DNA of 64,000 nt from NCBI RefSeq assembly GCF_040567655.1, contig NZ_JBEXAC010000001.1, forward strand, positions 2,542,001-2,606,000. Direction: 5' to 3'. Source of the stretch: Chitinophaga sp. H8. Lineage in GTDB: Bacteria > Bacteroidota > Bacteroidia > Chitinophagales > Chitinophagaceae. Position numbers and translations under genes: made by a program. The notes under the pieces are model-generated. The model saw only the letters and a list, made by a program, of their open reading frames with translations. It ran no database searches and was not told the origin of the DNA. Positions 17,880-27,058 of the stretch are shown here, one piece after another. Position 1 is the stretch's first letter. Every line of letters starts with the position of its first letter.

Positions 17880-19319
17880 TTACCAGATAATGGAATAGGT
17901 GAAGGGTGTTTTTAGATCTGTAAGTGATATCAGCATTTCCTCTCCCTCCTTCGTTTGCCTGATCTCCGGCCTATAACGCCTGTCAAGGTGGATGTAGCAG
18001 GAGCCATTCACCCGGTACAATTCTTTGCTTAATTGCTCTATAGTTCCCGCAGATATTATCCTGCCATATAGGTTGGCAACAGGATTTATAATTGTTATGG
18101 TTCTTGCAAATCCTGTCTGCGCAGGATCAGGTGCTATTCTATCTTTTACAGCTATTCCTTTTATAACATAACTGAATGTTGGTATCCTGTCTTTATCCAG
18201 CTCATATCCTTCATCCTGCAACTCATCAAAGGTTACCGAATCGGGCCACGGAACATTTTTATCTGCTAAAACAGCTATGGAAGGGGCGCCGGAAAATGGC
18301 ACGATGCTGCCCAGCGGCACGGCAAACTGACCTTGCCCCCTGCTATGCCACATATCGGCTGCATCTAAAAAGCGGCCACGCCATACCTGGAAAAGCGCGC
18401 CTTCTTTCAGGTCGTATGAATAATTCAACCCGGCCTGATCACCCATTGAAATCACGTTGGTCAATTTTTTACCGCCGAATTCCATAAAGCTCCTCAGCAG
18501 ATAAGGATGTTGGTTGGGTGTAATGATAATGGGGGCTTTGTTGGGAAGCTTTACCGGGATAATATTCAATGGGCGGTAACGGATGTTGCGGAAAGCCACC
18601 TTCCCGTGATCGCCCTGGAACAACAGTGGCCCCTGTGCATTTTCATTATCTGATAATGAAGGGGAGCGTGTGGGACCTGATACTTCCACCTGGCTTTGAA
18701 CCAAAACGCCATTGAGATACACTTCCTCGAAACGGGCATTAGCTGTTTTATTTCCTTGTGTATCAAAGCGAGGCGCCCTGAACTTTATTACCAGATGTTG
18801 CCATAATCCCGGCGCCCTGCACGCATTCTGTAGCGGGGCTATTCCTTCGTATCCTTTTTGTCCTGCCGGACGGGATCGATCCCAACGTTGGTAGATGCCG
18901 CCACAGTCACCGGAGGAAGGATCTGATTTGGTCCAACTGTCTAATAACTGCACTTCATATTTACCCTGGAGATATACACCCGAATTAGATCCTTTCGCCA
19001 TCATAAAATCCAACGCAATTTCAATATCTCCGAATTGCTGCTTTGTTATAAGTTGGGTACGGTTCTTTTCAGAGGGATGGTTTATTACAACGCCTTTGCC
19101 TTCTTTTATTTTCTCCAGCTCTCCTTTTTGGGTATAATTGCCCCAGGCATCCGCAGCAACGATCCAATTCTTCCCGGGATTTTCAAAAGCATTTAAATCA
19201 TCTAATGAAATAGTCATCCAACCCTGATTATTTTCAGGATTATTTTGGCCGTAAACCGGTATGACTACAGAAAATAATAATGACATGCTTAAGGTTATGC
19301 TAACTATTCTCCTATTCAT
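17880..19319 (-). CDS. DUF1080 / 3-keto-disaccharide hydrolase-like protein with extra C-terminal domain
   Basis: The protein has 479 residues with a signal peptide ending near VYG. Residues about 30-250 form the LamG-like DUF1080 domain (WIVAADAWGNYTQKGELEKIK, FGDIEIALDFMMAKGSNSGVYLQGKYEVQLLDSW, CGGIYQ, GPLLFQGDHGKVAFRNIRYRP). Characterised members cleave 3-keto-glycosides, and the domain is often found beside sugar oxidoreductases. Residues about 260-479 are a separate domain that I do not recognise; it starts PIIITPNQHPYLLRSFMEF. Together with the two propeller/cytochrome genes downstream it suggests a periplasmic route in which a sugar is oxidised at C3 and then cleaved. That role is inferred from family and context. 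Confidence 0.85.
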   Translation of the reverse strand: MNRRIVSITLSMSLLFSVVIPVYGQNNPENNQGWMTISLDDLNAFENPGKNWIVAADAWGNYTQKGELEKIKEGKGVVINHPSEKNRTQLITKQQFGDIEIALDFMMAKGSNSGVYLQGKYEVQLLDSWTKSDPSSGDCGGIYQRWDRSRPAGQKGYEGIAPLQNACRAPGLWQHLVIKFRAPRFDTQGNKTANARFEEVYLNGVLVQSQVEVSGPTRSPSLSDNENAQGPLLFQGDHGKVAFRNIRYRPLNIIPVKLPNKAPIIITPNQHPYLLRSFMEFGGKKLTNVISMGDQAGLNYSYDLKEGALFQVWRGRFLDAADMWHSRGQGQFAVPLGSIVPFSGAPSIAVLADKNVPWPDSVTFDELQDEGYELDKDRIPTFSYVIKGIAVKDRIAPDPAQTGFARTITIINPVANLYGRIISAGTIEQLSKELYRVNGSCYIHLDRRYRPEIRQTKEGEEMLISLTDLKTPFTYSIIW

Positions 19320-19375
19320 AATTTTCAGGTATACTTTAATTTATACTAACCATCATTTGTCAGCAGATTTGCTAC

Positions 19376-21307
19376 TTATTGCCGTTTTGATTTTTGCTGC
19401 ATTTCCTGCTTTATTTTTTTCTCCAGTTTTTGCTGCAGAAGGCTCAGCGGACAATTGATCTGTTGGCCAACAGGCTGCTGTCCCCGGTAAGTGATTACAC
19501 GGATTTCCGAAGCCCCTTTTGGAATATCGAGCGGCGTACCTGTATATCGCGGATAAAAATTGTCGGGGTTTGCGCCGTCGAAAGTGTAATAAACATCTAC
19601 CCCCGGGATTTCGCTGGCCAGCGTCACTTTTAAAGCATCATCGTTGCCTTTGGCTACGTCAATGATGGGATCATACATACTACGCGCGTATCTCACCTGT
19701 GCAGCATCCATATATTTAAATTGCTGCTCCACACGACGGATAAAATCCGGCCAGTTGCGTTTAGGCTTTGGTGACCAGCATACTTCTGCCAGTGCCAGAG
19801 CACGTGGCCAGGTCATATATTCCGCATGACGTCCGTTAGCAACAAACTCTGTCCATAAAGAACCTTGTCCTCCTATAATATTTTCCGCTGTCACACTATC
19901 GGGTACGGGATCAAACTGGTAACAAGTATACAACCGGAGATTACCGGGAGCGACAGGTTCTATAAACGGGTCACCCTGGCGCCGGCTGAGATAAGTATCC
20001 CATATGGGGGTCATGATCACCTGGTGCCCCATCCGGGCCGCTTGAATACCTTTGTTTATTCCGCGCCAGCACATTACAACCGTACCGGGGGCCAGCCCGC
20101 CTTCCATAATTTCATCCCAACCAATCATCTTCTTTCCTTTGGAATGAATGAGCTTTGCCAGTCTTTTTTCAAAATAGCTTTGTAATTGTTCCGGGGTAGT
20201 CAATCCTTCCCGTTTCATTAATGCCTGGTCTTCCTGATCATTCATCCAGTATTTTTTATTCGCCTCATCACCGCCAGTATGAATGAATGCGCCGGGAAAC
20301 AGGCCAGCTACCTGTGTAAATATCTTATCCAATATCAACCAGGTGGAATCATTAGCCACGCAAAGCACGTTAGCTTCTCCCTGGGGTTTACTACCGGGGT
20401 TTACCCCGTACTGTTGTTTTGTGCAGGATAAACCCGGATAGGAAGCAATAAGCGCCAGGCTATGCGCTGGCACATCTATTTCGGGTACGATGGTAACAAA
20501 CCGCTGCTGTGCATAAGCGACTACTTCACGAATATCATCCTGCGTATAATAACCACCGTCAGTAGCTTTCTCTCCTGGTTCAGGAGGTCCATAGCTTCTC
20601 CATTCTCCTGTACGGGGAACACGCCAGGCGCCGACCTTTGTAAGCTCCGGCAATCCTTTTATTTCAATACGCCACCCCTGATCATCGGTAAGGTGCCAGT
20701 GAAATACATTCAACTTATACTTAGACATTTCATCGATATACTGCTTTATAAATGCTTTCGAAAAAAAATGCCTGCTTACATCCAGCATTAATCCACGCCA
20801 GCCAAAGCGTGGGTAATCCGTTATATTGACACAAGGCATTTCCCAGGGCGTGTCTTTTATTACAGTATGGTTTCTGATGGCAGGTGGCAATAACTGCATC
20901 AGGGTTTGTATACCATAAAAAAGTCCTGGTGGCTTATTGGCCGCAATCATCACCTGCCGTGGTAATACCTGCAACGTGTACCCCTCATCACCTAACGTAG
21001 TATCCGGAACCGGGTTAATACGAAGTACAATAGCATGTGTGGCCTGTTCTTCTGTGCTTTGCTTTACAGTAAGATGATAACCTGTAGGAGAATTCAACAT
21101 TTGCGCCAGCAGGGATGCCACCCCGGAGGCCTGTGCACCGGAAACAAGGATGCGGGTATCCGGTTTCAGTAAAAAAGATCCTTCCTGCATGGTTGCTGAT
21201 ACCGGCTCAGGCAGGAGATGTAATGCCTGCTTTTGCCCTACCGACTGTGTAGTCGTAAGTATGCAGATCGTTATTAACGTGGTAAATGAAAAAATAAATC
21301 GCTTCAT
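19376..21307 (-). CDS. GH20 beta-N-acetylhexosaminidase, copy A (YLSR variant, possible 6-sulfo-HexNAc specificity)
   Basis: The protein has 643 residues with a signal peptide of about 24 residues. An N-terminal GH20b-like domain covers about 30-160. The catalytic barrel covers about 165-510, with LDVSRHFF, NVFHWHLTDDQGWRIE, the catalytic pair Asp347-Glu348 in HTGGDEAN, GWDEI and GSLWTEF. A chitobiase-like C-terminal beta domain covers about 545-620. At the sugar O4/O6-binding loop it has Y439-L-S-R442 (19982-19993) where the tandem paralogue and most family members have YLDL. Human HexA alpha has YLNR there, and that change allows 6-sulfated GlcNAc to bind. With four sulfatases in the cluster, cleavage of 6-sulfo-HexNAc is a specific prediction. 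It remains untested. Confidence 0.92.
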   Translation of the reverse strand: MKRFIFSFTTLITICILTTTQSVGQKQALHLLPEPVSATMQEGSFLLKPDTRILVSGAQASGVASLLAQMLNSPTGYHLTVKQSTEEQATHAIVLRINPVPDTTLGDEGYTLQVLPRQVMIAANKPPGLFYGIQTLMQLLPPAIRNHTVIKDTPWEMPCVNITDYPRFGWRGLMLDVSRHFFSKAFIKQYIDEMSKYKLNVFHWHLTDDQGWRIEIKGLPELTKVGAWRVPRTGEWRSYGPPEPGEKATDGGYYTQDDIREVVAYAQQRFVTIVPEIDVPAHSLALIASYPGLSCTKQQYGVNPGSKPQGEANVLCVANDSTWLILDKIFTQVAGLFPGAFIHTGGDEANKKYWMNDQEDQALMKREGLTTPEQLQSYFEKRLAKLIHSKGKKMIGWDEIMEGGLAPGTVVMCWRGINKGIQAARMGHQVIMTPIWDTYLSRRQGDPFIEPVAPGNLRLYTCYQFDPVPDSVTAENIIGGQGSLWTEFVANGRHAEYMTWPRALALAEVCWSPKPKRNWPDFIRRVEQQFKYMDAAQVRYARSMYDPIIDVAKGNDDALKVTLASEIPGVDVYYTFDGANPDNFYPRYTGTPLDIPKGASEIRVITYRGQQPVGQQINCPLSLLQQKLEKKIKQEMQQKSKRQ

Positions 21308-21389
21308 GTCTGAAGAATATGGAATAGGGATTGTTCAACCTATCCGTGTCTGAAAAAAATAATTGCCTCCCTGTGTTTTAATTTTATTA

Positions 21390-23321
21390 TCATTTTGACT
21401 TTTGCTGCATTTCCCGTTTTATTTTTTTATCCAGTTTTTGCTGCAGAAGGCTCAGCGGACAATTGATTTGTTGACCAATAGGCTGCTGCCCCCGGTAAGT
21501 AATCACACGGATTTCCGAAGCACCTTTCGGAATATCAAGCGGGGTACCTGTATATCGTGGATAAAAATTATCGGGATTGGTACCGTCAAAAGCGTAATAA
21601 ACATCTACCCCCGGGATTTCGCTGGCCAGCGTGACGTTTAAAGAATCGTTGTTGCCTTTGGCCACGTCGATGATGGGATCATACATACTACGCGCGTATT
21701 TCACCTGTGCAGCATCCATGTACTTAAATTGCTGCTCCACCCGGCGAATAAAATCCGGCCAGTTATTTTTGCCGGCGGGCGACCAAAAGACTTCAGCCAA
21801 TGCCAATGAGCGTGGCCAGGTCATGTAGGCTACCTGACGTTCATTCGGGACGGATTCTGTCCACAGATTACCTTGTCCGCCAAGAATATATTTCGGGTCT
21901 ACGCTATCAGGAAGTGGGTTGAAATCATAACATGTTTTCAGGCGCAGCATTCCATAAGTATTTGGTTCAATTAACGGATCACCCTGGTATAGATCCAGGT
22001 ATGCCTGGCCCCATGGCGACATCACTACCGGATGCTTTTGTTTAGCCGCATTGATGCCGGGGTTCATGCCGCGCCAGGACATTACAGCAATATCAGTTGG
22101 TAATCCATCGTGCAGTATCTCGTCCCAGCCCATCATCTTTTTACCTTTGGACACAATGAGTTGATGCATCTTTTTTTCAAAATAAGGTTGTAAACCTCCC
22201 TGGATCGTTACCCCGAGTTTTTTAGCCAGTGCCAGGTCTTTCGGGCAGGTTTCCCAAAAACTTTTATGCGCTTCATCGCCGCCAACATGTATATATTCTC
22301 CCGGGAACAATGCGGCTAGTTGTGTAAATACTTTATCCAGTATCAGCCAGGTGGAATCGTTCGCCACACACAGTACATTATTGATCTCCTTTTTAAGGAA
22401 CCTGCTGCCGGGGTTAACATCATACTTTTGTTGCGTACAAGACAATTCAGGGTAAGAAGCAATTAAAGCCAGACAGTGGGCTGGTACATCTATCTCCGGC
22501 ACAATGGTTACAAAACGTTCTTTTGCATAGGCCACTACTTCCCGGATATCTTCCTGTGTATAATAGCCTCCGGCAGTAGCTTTCTCTCCGGGTTGCGGTG
22601 GAGCAAAGGACCACCATTTCCCGCTGCGGGGCACGCGCCAGGCGCCTGTTGTGGTAAGCTCCGGCAATCCTTTTATTTCAATGCGCCAACCCTGGTCATC
22701 TGAAAGGTGCCAATGAAATACATTGAATTTATACCGGGCTATTTCGTCGATGTATTGCTTTACAAATGCTTTGGAAAAGAAGTGCCTGCTCACATCCAGC
22801 ATCAGACCTCGCCAGCCAAAACGTGGGTGATCCGTTATATTGACACAAGGGATTTTCCAGGGCGTGTCTTTTACAACAGTATGACTACCTATGACAGGAG
22901 GTAATAACTGCATCAGGGTTTGTATGCCATAAAAAAGCCCCTGTGGCTTATTAGCTGCAACAACTACCTGCTTCGGCAATACCTGCAACGTATAGCCTTC
23001 CTCACCTAACGCAGCATTGTGGCTGGAATTTATGCGAAGTACGATAGCATTTCCTTCCTGCCCCCCTTTACTTACTGTTGTTGCCAGCTGGTAACCTGTT
23101 GGTGCATTCAACATTTGCGTCAGCAAGGATGCCACTCCGGAAACGTCTTTGCCTGAAACAACGATGCGGGTGTTTGGCTTCAATAAAAAAGATCCTTTCA
23201 GTACGGTGGTTGATACCGGCTCGGGTATAATGTGTAATACCTGTTTTTGTTTTTCCGGCTGGGCTACAACACCATGCCACATCACCATTGCTGAAAAAAT
23301 CAAAAAAGTAAGTTTTCTCAT
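21390..23321 (-). CDS. GH20 beta-N-acetylhexosaminidase, copy B (canonical YLDL)
   Basis: This 643-residue paralogue is in tandem with copy A (82-nt gap) and has the same domain plan and length. The catalytic pair is Asp349-Glu350 in HVGGDEAH. The sugar-binding loop is the canonical Y441-L-D-L444 (21990-22001), as in human HexB, so it should act on unsulfated terminal beta-GlcNAc or beta-GalNAc. By hand count the two copies are about 80 percent identical before the catalytic pair, about 50 percent through residues 340-450 and above 90 percent over the last 120 residues. Its start overlaps the stop of the upstream sulfatase by 4 nt (ATGA), which implies translational coupling. Confidence 0.94.
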   Translation of the reverse strand: MRKLTFLIFSAMVMWHGVVAQPEKQKQVLHIIPEPVSTTVLKGSFLLKPNTRIVVSGKDVSGVASLLTQMLNAPTGYQLATTVSKGGQEGNAIVLRINSSHNAALGEEGYTLQVLPKQVVVAANKPQGLFYGIQTLMQLLPPVIGSHTVVKDTPWKIPCVNITDHPRFGWRGLMLDVSRHFFSKAFVKQYIDEIARYKFNVFHWHLSDDQGWRIEIKGLPELTTTGAWRVPRSGKWWSFAPPQPGEKATAGGYYTQEDIREVVAYAKERFVTIVPEIDVPAHCLALIASYPELSCTQQKYDVNPGSRFLKKEINNVLCVANDSTWLILDKVFTQLAALFPGEYIHVGGDEAHKSFWETCPKDLALAKKLGVTIQGGLQPYFEKKMHQLIVSKGKKMMGWDEILHDGLPTDIAVMSWRGMNPGINAAKQKHPVVMSPWGQAYLDLYQGDPLIEPNTYGMLRLKTCYDFNPLPDSVDPKYILGGQGNLWTESVPNERQVAYMTWPRSLALAEVFWSPAGKNNWPDFIRRVEQQFKYMDAAQVKYARSMYDPIIDVAKGNNDSLNVTLASEIPGVDVYYAFDGTNPDNFYPRYTGTPLDIPKGASEIRVITYRGQQPIGQQINCPLSLLQQKLDKKIKREMQQKSK

Positions 23322-24907
23322 TTTTTAGTATGTTTTTTATATCCTGTTTTCCAGAGATCTACTTTCACATTATTTTGTAAAGATTTACCCGGCGTGCTTC
23401 TTCCGTTTGCAACATACTGTTCCATCAAACCGGTAAGTTGTTTTACCACATCCGGATGTTGTGTTGCTACATTTAATTGCTCGGAAACATCTGATTGCAT
23501 GTTGTACAATTGAACAAGCGGCAAGCCTTCCTGGTATGCTTTATCATTTTTCGGAGATGCCCACCCGCCTGAACCAGGGCAAAACTCCAGTTTCCATTTA
23601 CCCTGCTGAATAGAAAAATTTCCGTCAATTGATGCGTACACAATCGCTGGCCGAACCGGTTTCTTTGTTTTGCCTGACAGGTAGGGCAAGATGCTGTAAC
23701 TGTCTTCTGCTGCATCTTCCGGCAATTTTACCTGTAAGATACCGGCACTGGTTGCCATAAAATCTGTGAGTGATACCAGGTCGTTGCTTACCGTTCCTGC
23801 TTTGATCTTTCCAGGCCAACGGACAACCAGCGGAATACGATGACCTCCTTCCCAGATATCGGCTTTATACCCGCGGAAGGTATAGCTAGGGTAATGACCT
23901 ATTTTTTCTACGTTATACTTATTTAGAACATAAGGAGCAAAGCCATTGTCGCTGGTGAAGAATATGATTGTTTTGCCTGCTATCCCCATGGAATCCAATG
24001 TTTTCATTACTTGTCCTACAGCCCAATCGGTTTCCATCACATAATCACCATATTCTGTTACCCCGCTTTTTCCCTCAAAGTTTTTTCCTGGAACAACAGG
24101 TGTGTGTGGAGAGGGCAATGCGAAGTATAAAAAGAAAGGTTGTTGCTTCCCGGCCTGTGTAGTAATAATCTCCTGCGCTTTACGGGTAATGGAAGGGAGT
24201 ACATTCACCGCTTCGAAATCTTTTTCTGCCGGGCCACTGCGGCCATATTTCTTCGTAACCGTGGGCACTCCGATGGTTTTGTTGTTTTCAATAAAAACAT
24301 ACGGCGGCATATCCAGGGAAGCACTGATGCCATAAAAATAATCGAACCCTCTTGTATTGGGTCCTTGTGCTATGGGCTTGCTGTAATCTATTTCCCAGCC
24401 TGTTTTTATTTCAGTATACCCCTGCTTCACAGGCCAATCCATACCCAAGTGCCATTTACCGACACAGGCCGTATAGTAGTTTTGCTGTTTAAAAAGATCA
24501 GCTACCGTAAAGCGTGCGGATTCAATCAAAGGAGGAGAATAGCCATATAATACGCCTGATTGTAAATCTGAACGCCAGGGATATCTTCCTGTAAGAATAC
24601 TATACCTTGAAGGTGTACACACCGCAGATGCCGAATGAGCAGCGGTGAATTTCATTCCTTCTGACGCCAGCCTGTCAATGTTCGGAGTAGGTATTTTACC
24701 TTCGGGATTAAAGCATTTCACATCTCCGTATCCTAAATCATCTGCCAGGATATAAACAACATTCACATCACTTGTCTGGCGGTTATTTTCTTCCACATTT
24801 TTCGGTGTATGACATGACATCACGAACAAGCTGAAAATAAAATACCCAAAAGAGGATTTAAATTTTCGTTTTAAAATAACAGGCTGCATATCCAGGTAAC
24901 TTTTCAT
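23318..24907 (-). CDS. Type I sulfatase, lipoprotein, CTPSR motif
   Basis: About 529 residues from the ATG at 24907. The frame extends to a TTG overlapping the upstream stop, and a second ATG at 24889 would give a cleaner lipoprotein signal, so the start is uncertain. The lipobox is FVMSC. Sulfatase motifs are VVYILADDLGYGD, CTPSR at residues 97-101, TGRYPWR, ACVGKWHLGMD, and TSDNGFAPY followed by GYKADIWEGGHRIPLVVRWPG. The layout resembles the arylsulfatase A/GALNS-like group. It is a predicted periplasm- or surface-anchored enzyme that desulfates the glycan before or together with the GH20 pair, to which it is translationally coupled. Regiospecificity is unknown and a maturase is required. 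Confidence 0.92.
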   Translation of the reverse strand: MKSYLDMQPVILKRKFKSSFGYFIFSLFVMSCHTPKNVEENNRQTSDVNVVYILADDLGYGDVKCFNPEGKIPTPNIDRLASEGMKFTAAHSASAVCTPSRYSILTGRYPWRSDLQSGVLYGYSPPLIESARFTVADLFKQQNYYTACVGKWHLGMDWPVKQGYTEIKTGWEIDYSKPIAQGPNTRGFDYFYGISASLDMPPYVFIENNKTIGVPTVTKKYGRSGPAEKDFEAVNVLPSITRKAQEIITTQAGKQQPFFLYFALPSPHTPVVPGKNFEGKSGVTEYGDYVMETDWAVGQVMKTLDSMGIAGKTIIFFTSDNGFAPYVLNKYNVEKIGHYPSYTFRGYKADIWEGGHRIPLVVRWPGKIKAGTVSNDLVSLTDFMATSAGILQVKLPEDAAEDSYSILPYLSGKTKKPVRPAIVYASIDGNFSIQQGKWKLEFCPGSGGWASPKNDKAYQEGLPLVQLYNMQSDVSEQLNVATQHPDVVKQLTGLMEQYVANGRSTPGKSLQNNVKVDLWKTGYKKHTKK

Positions 24908-24927
24908 TTCAATCCATTTAAGTATTT

Positions 24928-26790
24928 TCAAAATATACTGCCGGTAGCGTATTTCGTTGCTATATCATTGTTATCAGCTTTCTGTACCGCCAGGTAAAAG
25001 GGATAAACAAGCCCACCACCCTTTTTACTGTACCAGCATTCTACCCTGTAATCACCTGCAGGTATGAACATCTTATCAACCGTAATACTATTACTGGTTG
25101 TATCGGTATTATCCACGGTTACCTGGTAAGGAGCAAAGCGGATCATCATTGTACCTGCGGCTTTGAACCCGGATAGGAAATCGGCCTTTATATGATAATA
25201 TCCCGATTGCGCCACCTGTACATCCCAGTACCCGTACACATCTTCCTGTAGCCACATAGGCGGAACCCCCCTGGCATCATTCCTGTTCAGTATTATCAGC
25301 GGTTGTTTATCAGCCCCTAATACCGCGCGTTGTATACCGAGATGCGGGCTTTCCAATGCTTTCGAAAGCCATTTGTCAAAAGCATTTTTCAGATCAGCAG
25401 CTACTTGGGGGTGCCTGGGTAGGATATTGTTTGTTTCTAAGGAATCTTTCCTGATATCATATACTTCCAATGCACTCAATGGGGAAGATGCAGCGGTATG
25501 CCCTACCAGTTTATAATCCCCTTTCCGTACAGCAATATTTCTATAAGCTTCAGGATATCCTCTTTGCCAATAAAAGAATAAGTACCTGTTTTTAAATATA
25601 TTCATGACGTTAGCAGGATTTCTTCCTTCCAACAAGGGTAGAAAGCTGATACCGTCTATTTGTTGCTTTCCTTTTTTTGCAGGTATATCAAGCATATCCA
25701 ACAGGGTGGGCAATACATCAATACCTGCGAGCGTTTCAGGGATCTTACCAGCCTTAAAGCCTTTATAGTAAAAGAAACATGGAACTTTTATACCACCTTC
25801 ATATACACTGGCTTTATGCCCTCTTAATCCCAGCTTGAATCTTGGCTGAGCCGGGCCATTATCCGACATAAAAATGACCAGGGTATTATCCAGCAATCCC
25901 TCCTGCCGTAGTGAAGTCATTAATCTTCCGACATTATCATCAATATTCGTGACCATACCATATACCCGCTTAGCTGCTTCTATACTTTGCTCATTCATCT
26001 CAGGCAACATAAACTCACTGCCTGCCTGCTTCATTTCTTTGTCCAGATTCCGGTATAAATCGTAATATTTCTGCGGTACCTGCAGCGGGGCATGAGGAGC
26101 ATTGAATGCCAGGTAAACGAAAAAAGGTTGTTTTTTATGCTGTTGAATAAAAGAGATGGCTGCATCCGTAAATCCATCTGAACAATATTGATTTGTTTTT
26201 ACAGGTTTACTATTGCTGTATAATACAGGTCCGAAGTAAGCACTGTCTTTGCGGGAGAAATTAGCTACATCTCCCGGCTGGGCTAATCCTCCGCCATCGA
26301 AAACCAGGGATTCGTCAAATCCCTGGTCAACGGGACGGAAAGGATAATTATCTCCCAGATGCCATTTGCCGAAAATTGCTGTTGTATATTTTTTCTCTTT
26401 CAGATATTCCGCTATGGTTACTTCCCGGCTATCCATGATAGCACCGCCATTATACGTATCATGCATCCCTGTTTTTATAGAATACCTGCCGGTCATCAAT
26501 GTAGCGCGTGTAGGTGCACAAACAGGGCACACGTAAAAATTACTGAGTTGTGTACTGTGTATAGCCAGGGAGTCAATATGAGGTGTTTTAATAAAAGGAT
26601 TATGCTGGTATCCGAGATCTCCTATGCCCTGGTCATCAGTAAGAATGAAAATAATATTTGGTTTCAGTGCTACAGCAGCATGCCTGTCCTGTGCTGTCGT
26701 AACGGCACTGCAGGACAATAAGAGCATGAAGAGCATGAATTGAGAAGCATATCTACATTTTATCTTCTCTTCTTTTCTGAAAAAAAACAT
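24928..26790 (-). CDS. Type I sulfatase, CAPTR motif, with C-terminal beta-domain
   Basis: The protein has 620 residues. A basic start is followed by a hydrophobic segment ending in LLLSCSAVTTAQ, which may be a lipobox or a Sec cleavage site. The catalytic domain shows PNIIFILTDDQGIGDLG, CAPTR at residues 91-95, GKWHLGDNYPF, MSDNGPAQPRFKLGLRGHKASVYEGGIKVP and a late DGISFLPLL. Residues about 490-605 form an added beta-rich module (VYGYWDVQVAQSGYYHIKAD and IPAGDYRVECWY) that could bind carbohydrate. It is the first enzyme gene after susD, from which it is separated by 268 bp without a clear terminator, so it may have an extra promoter. The sulfate position it attacks is not known. Confidence 0.92.
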   Translation of the reverse strand: MFFFRKEEKIKCRYASQFMLFMLLLSCSAVTTAQDRHAAVALKPNIIFILTDDQGIGDLGYQHNPFIKTPHIDSLAIHSTQLSNFYVCPVCAPTRATLMTGRYSIKTGMHDTYNGGAIMDSREVTIAEYLKEKKYTTAIFGKWHLGDNYPFRPVDQGFDESLVFDGGGLAQPGDVANFSRKDSAYFGPVLYSNSKPVKTNQYCSDGFTDAAISFIQQHKKQPFFVYLAFNAPHAPLQVPQKYYDLYRNLDKEMKQAGSEFMLPEMNEQSIEAAKRVYGMVTNIDDNVGRLMTSLRQEGLLDNTLVIFMSDNGPAQPRFKLGLRGHKASVYEGGIKVPCFFYYKGFKAGKIPETLAGIDVLPTLLDMLDIPAKKGKQQIDGISFLPLLEGRNPANVMNIFKNRYLFFYWQRGYPEAYRNIAVRKGDYKLVGHTAASSPLSALEVYDIRKDSLETNNILPRHPQVAADLKNAFDKWLSKALESPHLGIQRAVLGADKQPLIILNRNDARGVPPMWLQEDVYGYWDVQVAQSGYYHIKADFLSGFKAAGTMMIRFAPYQVTVDNTDTTSNSITVDKMFIPAGDYRVECWYSKKGGGLVYPFYLAVQKADNNDIATKYATGSIF

Positions 26791-27058
26791 AATTCTACGA
26801 GTTCAAAAAGTCAGCGGATCAACAATTATTTTACACCACATCAGGGCATTATATTCCAGTCCCGTCTGACAGGCAGACAGATTAATGATCAATCAATTTG
26901 ATGTAATCAGGTAAAAGAAGAAATCCTTTGAAGAATATCAACAAGAAATGATTAAGAAATAACGGGTATTTCTATATTTATCATTCCTTGCTGATGATTC
27001 ATGTCTAACTTCAACAAACACTAAAAAGAAATCTCCAATCGTTTCCTTTACCATCCAC

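Noticed and set aside
19376..23321. Tandem GH20 repeat as a mobile or repetitive element
   Set aside because: Both copies are full-length genes in an operon with no flanking repeats or transposase, so simple gene duplication explains it.
24905..24931. TTG start of the CTPSR sulfatase overlapping the upstream stop as TTGA
   Set aside because: An ATG at 24907 gives a conserved-looking lipoprotein signal. The TTG adds eight residues with no function.
26873..26888. Hairpin GTCTG/CAGAC between susD and the first sulfatase
   Set aside because: Only 5 bp and no T-run, too weak to call a terminator.
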